DNA from: Neckera pumila | Taxonomy: Eukaryota; Streptophyta; Bryopsida; Hypnales; Neckeraceae | DNA length: 64,000 bases | Direction: 5' to 3' | Assembly (NCBI GenBank): GCA_963969595.1 | Contig: OZ018408.1 | Coordinates: 14,753,823-14,817,822, forward strand | Shown: positions 59,560-64,000 of the stretch, piece by piece | How positions within the stretch are numbered: position 1 is the stretch's first letter | Layout of the letters: every line of letters begins with the position of its first letter | The notes under the pieces: generated by a model | Seen by the model: only the letters and a program-made list of their open reading frames with translations | Database searches by the model: none | Told to the model about the DNA's origin: nothing | Made by a program: the position numbers and the translations under genes

Positions 59560-61366
59560 TTTCTAAAGTTCCATGACTATAATTTCACCAAAACACTCAA
59601 AAATTTTCATTTATAATATGAATACCAAATTTTTGAAAAAAAAAAATTCTGAAACATGTAACCATAGGTTATTGTAGTTTGTTGACTTGAGGATATGCGG
59701 TAAAAACTTTAGAAATTCCCACCGCACGGATTGCAAGGTATAAGCATTCAAATTCCCTGAAATCATTTTTTTGGCCCTATGAAAAACAGGGCTGCTGCAC
59801 TTCACAAGCTCACTTTTCTATGAAAAATGGTCCAAAATGGTGTTGCTTCTTTGGATTCTTTTTCCTAGACAAGTTGGCTACATGCTTGAAAAATTTCACA
59901 TCATTTGAAATTGTACAACATATAGGAAAAAAATAGTAAGTAGAAAAAAGTAGAGAATGATTCAAAATACCAAATTGTTAAGAAATTAATGAAGTGGAAT
60001 TGAAAAATGCCAATTCCAAAGCCTTTGTAACCAACGGTTGCATTGTTGTAATAAACAACCTACGTTGTATGATTTAATTTTTTTCAAAAAATACTAGCGG
60101 TTGATGCTTGCTATGCTACGCATTCATCATTAGAATTTTATTAGAATTTTTATGTATTAGATAAAATGCAAAACAAAAATTTCAATAAATCTTCAAATAA
60201 AAATTACTCAAATCTTTGTATAATTTTGTTTATAAGTAAGCATATATTGAAATGTACAATAGAAATTTATTGAATGATGAATGAAATACATGCAATGGTG
60301 AATAGTGTAAAAGATACACATTTATTGTAATGCATTCAAAAGTTGACTCAATTGTTACGAACAATGGCAATCCAAAAACTTCGTGAATTGAAAAGAAAAA
60401 ATTGTAAATTTCAAAAACTTCATGAACAACTTAATTGTTGTGAAATATCTAAAAGTGTCTATTCTCAAAAGGGGAGAGTAGTTTTGCGTCAATGGCCTTT
60501 GATCCGGTGGACATCGCCTCATTGTCATTATGAACAACACTTTATTCACACCGGCCTTCTTTGAAGAACAGAGTTTCTATCTATCTTGTGAAATCCAAAA
60601 TCACTTCAATTGAATAAATTTCTCAAATCATTTGGTAGTAGCAATAGAATTTTGAAATCATAAAAGCTATAAAAGTGATGTTACAGAGGTGATTGCAAAC
60701 TACTACTCTATTTCTATAATATAACATTGTGTGAAAATATTTATTTTTATGTATGCATGATTGAAAATATTTTTACAAAATATTAAAATTAATTATTTCA
60801 AAGACTTATTGAAATCATTATCATGCATTTTATTCAAATATATCAAAATTTTACTAATATGTGATACAATGAATGCGTAGCATAGCAAGCATGAGCCCCT
60901 ATTATTAATGGTAGCATTTGTGATATTACAGAGGGAGTTATGATTTTAGTAGTATGATTGAAAACTGAGTACGACAAAGGACTTCAAAGTTTATTTTAGA
61001 GTAGAAAATCCATCACTGCTCACAAACAAAAAATCCTCATAATTTTTTACTCAATGATAAAAATGGAATGATTCAAAGCTTTTTGCATGTATATAACTCT
61101 AGAGAACCAATTTCCAATTTTTGTTTTTGAAAAAACTGATTTTTTCTGATCTGCCCAGATTCTCTATTTACAAAAAAAAATAACATTATATTGGGTCATA
61201 ACTTTTTACTCATATTTTCAAATGTCATGAAATTTAGTGCATATGAAAGATATTTGTTGTCTCCCAACTTCTATTAAAATTTGGGTCCAAAATATGGAAA
61301 TCTCTAGTCACAAGTACCTGCCCAAAATTGCTATGTAGCCAAAAAACACATGCTAGTCCTTAGGGG
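59560..61366 (+). mobile_element. TTAA-flanked piggyBac-like element, copy f, split by an insertion
   Basis: Left flank TTAA at 59556-59559 and right flank TTAA at 61367-61370. The left terminus has decayed to TTTCTAAAG and the right is CCTTAGGGG. Homology to copies a and d runs to about 60090 and resumes about 60950; the gap is filled by the TIR element at 60095-60901. Without it the element is about 1.0 kb. Confidence 0.65.
60095..60901. mobile_element. TIR element nested inside copy f
   Basis: The 807-bp insert has inverted ends: ATGCTTGCTATGCTACGCAT on the left, and ATGCGTAGCATAGCAAGCAT on the right. The outermost bases read TAGCGGTTG on the left and TAGGGGCTC when the right end is reverse-complemented. 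TAGGGG-like termini resemble hAT elements, but I see no 8-bp target duplication. A 73-codon + frame (60343-60564) inside it starts MTQLLRTMAIQKLRELKRKN and is not recognisable. Confidence 0.55.
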
Positions 61367-61370
61367 TTAA

Positions 61371-62831
61371 TAAAACATTGGTGATGCTTCCTTATTCTCA
61401 TATGATGGTGTACTATTGATGGCAGGGTTTCCTTTTTAAAGGTCTAAGAAGCCTAATTTGAATTGCAATATGGTATTTTTTTGTGTATTTATCATACAAG
61501 GTGCATAAATTGACAAATATTGCAATAATTCCAAAAGTTAGTATTTATGCTAAGCCAAATTCAATGACACATGAAGCTTCCAATTTAGATAATTATTACG
61601 CATCCTACATGTCCAAGAAGTTGCAAAATGGCATTGTATTCAATATATATGGTGCCATATTTGAACATTCTAAGGTTTAGATATTAAAATGACCTCCAAA
61701 TGAAATATGTTAATTGTTGAATTTTCAATCCTGTGGTATACGTCTTGCCATATTTGAGTACATACTTTATTTTCCAAAAGTAAAATATAGGGCCATATAC
61801 ATGGTCTCCATAAGGGCTTTTTTTCTCATTTTCTAAGAAGTGCCAAAGTAGCAATAAAAAAAATTCTAGTGGTGCTTCAAATTTCAACATTCATCCACAT
61901 GGATAGAAAAGATCAAATTAGTACATATCACATGCCTATAATTTGGTTTCCATCCACAATTTGACGATTTCATCCATTTTCTTTTTTAATTTTTAATTTT
62001 TTTGATGATTTCATCCAAAAATTCGGCAATTTTTTAGGCATTTTTTAGCCAGATTATTTTTTCTGGTGCATTCTGGCACCAAAAAGCCAAAAAAAAAAGC
62101 CTAGTCCCCATGAGACCTTTAAAGGTTAAGCAGAAGTTTTCTCACATGCAATATTAAAAAAATTAAGGGATTATATGATATATTCTCTCTCACAAGTTAA
62201 ATTGCTAAATTGTTGTGAAGTGTTGTAGAACCCTCAGAATATATGATCGTTTTGCAGATGAATGCATACAATTTAGAATGATGAATAAATTAAACATTAT
62301 CATTTTGCATGATGCATTTATGCTTATGGATCTAAATTCTTCAAGCCATGACTAAGTACTCAACAATATTATATTAAATTTTAAAGTCTTTTCATCCCAA
62401 AGTATCACAAATGCTCTTCTCTTAAATTCAAATGTATCTCTCAACCTATTTATTTTGTTATAAATTAAGAAAATAAAAAATGGCAGGTTTAGTTTTCATG
62501 TCATTTGAAAATTTGAATAAATATAAGAATTAAATGATTTATTGTAGTTGTAAGTTACATGTATACATTAAAATTAATAATACATAATATTTTACATTTA
62601 TAATTCTTATTTTATTTAAAAAAAATTAAATTGGAAACAAATGATTTTTTCATTCTATTTTTAAATTTTTAAATTTATTTTGAATATTTTGAATATAGTT
62701 TATAAATGCTAATTATTTGCACATTATACCTAAAAAATTCTAAAAGTTTTACTTTTCTATTGAAATTTTAAAAATAATAATTTATAGAATAAAGTTTGCC
62801 AATTAAAAATACCCATTAGAAAAAATTATGG
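61371..62831. other. Very AT-rich intergenic DNA, no gene seen
   Basis: No exon-like frame. A 'GACCTTTAAAGG|TTAA' end-like motif lies at 62115-62130 but I could not find a matching partner. Confidence 0.5.
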
Positions 62832-63063
62832 CCCTCGAAGGGGCTATTTGAATCTGACTTTGGCACCCTTGAGGTGCAATTATAGAACACCAAGACTTAA
62901 AAAAAACAAAAAAAAAACAGTTTTTTTCTGAAAAGAAATATTTAAAAAAATTTCAAGTCTGATGTGGCGCTGACGTGGCACCCTTATGCCATGTTGAATT
63001 TCACTTCTTTTTTTTTAATTTTGTTTTCCCCTTATTGCACATCTCTTGCGGCCCCTTCAAGGG
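62832..63063. mobile_element. Probable MITE with CCCTYGAAGGGGC termini
   Basis: About 232 bp, starting CCCTCGAAGGGGC and ending GCCCCTTCAAGGG, an inverted match with one difference. Flanks are GG|... and ...|TTGA rather than TTAA, so the insertion site is unclear. The middle has an A-rich tract and GCTGACGTGGCACCC, a motif shared with the elements at 4159 and 20222. Confidence 0.5.
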
Positions 63064-63354
63064 TTGAAATTTTTTGTAATGAAAACTTTATCAATTAAAT
63101 TCGTAACAACTATATTTTGCTTGATGGTGGTAAATTGACTTGAAGGTTGTAACTAACTAAACTTATGTTCTTTAAAGCACAATAATTAAATAATTTATTT
63201 GAGATTTTATTCTTATTTTCATTGCTAAAGTTCTTATTCTTCAAGAAGAGACTTCCAATCACTTAGATTTTGATTATATTTATCTATTTTAGTTTACTAT
63301 TATTAGTGACATTATAGATTAATTTTCTGCATAGAATTCCTATTGGGATTTTAA

Positions 63355-64000
63355 CCCCTAAAAGACCGTTGTCCGATCGGGGGACAAATGCGTTTTCAAG
63401 CAGGTACCTACGGGCTGAAATTTTGTCGTGATTTTTTGAAACTTTTTGAGAACGTGAAGAATTGAGAGAGGTATGTGGCGGAAAAAAATTTGAAATCGGA
63501 CCTTCAAGCGAGAAGTTATGCCATTTCTTGGAATGCGTAGGGACGGGGGGGGGGGGGGGGGCAGCAAAAAATTTTGCAAAATTTTGAATTATTTTTTTAA
63601 ATATTTTTTTCTTATAGATTATATTTTTGTCTACCTGGAAAGCTTTGATTCATTTCATTTGGATTTGTTATGAGGAAGTTATGGACATTCTTGTTTTTTG
63701 GGCAGTTAGAGCATCTTCTTGAAAAAAATAACTTGTAGGATTCATTTCGGAATGCAATTTTTGTAATTTTTCAATTTTTTTTCTTTGTAATGGTTTAGTT
63801 TACTTTCTAGAACAATCTCACCATTGGGATTAGTGCTTTTTATTCCATCTAAAATATATGAATATTTTAGATTTCCTTCTATCTTGTACCTACTTCTACT
63901 TAATAATTTTTTGAAGAATGCTAATTAAGTTTTTTTGAAGTTTTTTTTTCCCTAGACTCTCAACTCAATTCTCCACTATAAACATTTAAAGCTCAAAACA
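63355..64000 (-). mobile_element. TTAA-flanked piggyBac-like element, copy g (cut by the window end)
   Basis: TTAA at 63351-63354 precedes CCCCTAAAAGACC; the rest matches copy c in reverse orientation up to base 64000, so at least 646 bp are present. It includes a 17-base G run (63545-63561) where copy c has a mixed C/G tract. Confidence 0.7.

Overview
This window is nuclear DNA of a land plant. Four kinds of plant-type, spliced genes sit in long AT-rich intergenic DNA packed with small transposon-like repeats. The coding regions are clearly GC-richer than their surroundings, introns are GT-AG apart from one GC-AG case, and plant leader features are present (leader introns, AAACCCTA telo-boxes, CACGTG G-boxes). 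No virus, plasmid or bacterial operon is visible. The species cannot be fixed from the sequence. The gene spacing and MITE load would fit a medium-to-large plant genome, perhaps a seedless plant, but that is inference.

Layout. 1-9.2 kb: AT-rich repeats, including a palindromic element (1.17-2.0 kb) and two TTAA-flanked elements (3.2-4.1 and 5.3-6.2 kb). 9.24-12.86 kb (+): TRS120/TRAPPC9, two exons, 1,148 aa. 12.9-27.9 kb: intergenic, with repeats of several families, a hairpin, a Tourist-like MITE and a repeated gene-fragment-like segment. 28.2-38.1 kb: two convergent copies of a 207-aa four-transmembrane protein gene. They form a nearly perfect 1.9-kb inverted repeat around a 3.4-kb spacer that itself holds two long palindromic elements. 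38-43 kb: tandem repeats and transposon-like elements. 44.05-48.39 kb (+): eIF2B delta subunit, nine coding exons, 655 aa. 49-53 kb: more TTAA-flanked elements and a Stowaway-like MITE. 53.29-57.0 kb (-): an exostosin-family (GT47) type II Golgi glycosyltransferase, seven exons, 560 aa. 57-64 kb: repeats, including an element nested inside another, and a TTAA-flanked element cut by the window end.

The genes do not form a pathway. TRS120 (vesicle tethering), eIF2B delta (translation initiation) and the GT47 enzyme (cell-wall glycan synthesis in the Golgi) are ordinary housekeeping-type plant genes.

The two most interesting structures are: (1) the inverted gene pair, whose 1.9-kb core is almost identical while the 5' leader regions just outside it are clearly homologous but strongly diverged, as expected for gene conversion between palindrome arms; and (2) two unrelated-looking non-coding element families (about 0.92 kb and exactly 222 bp) that both begin with CCC, end with GGG and sit exactly between TTAA tetranucleotides, the hallmark of piggyBac-type transposition, which is unusual to see in a land plant.
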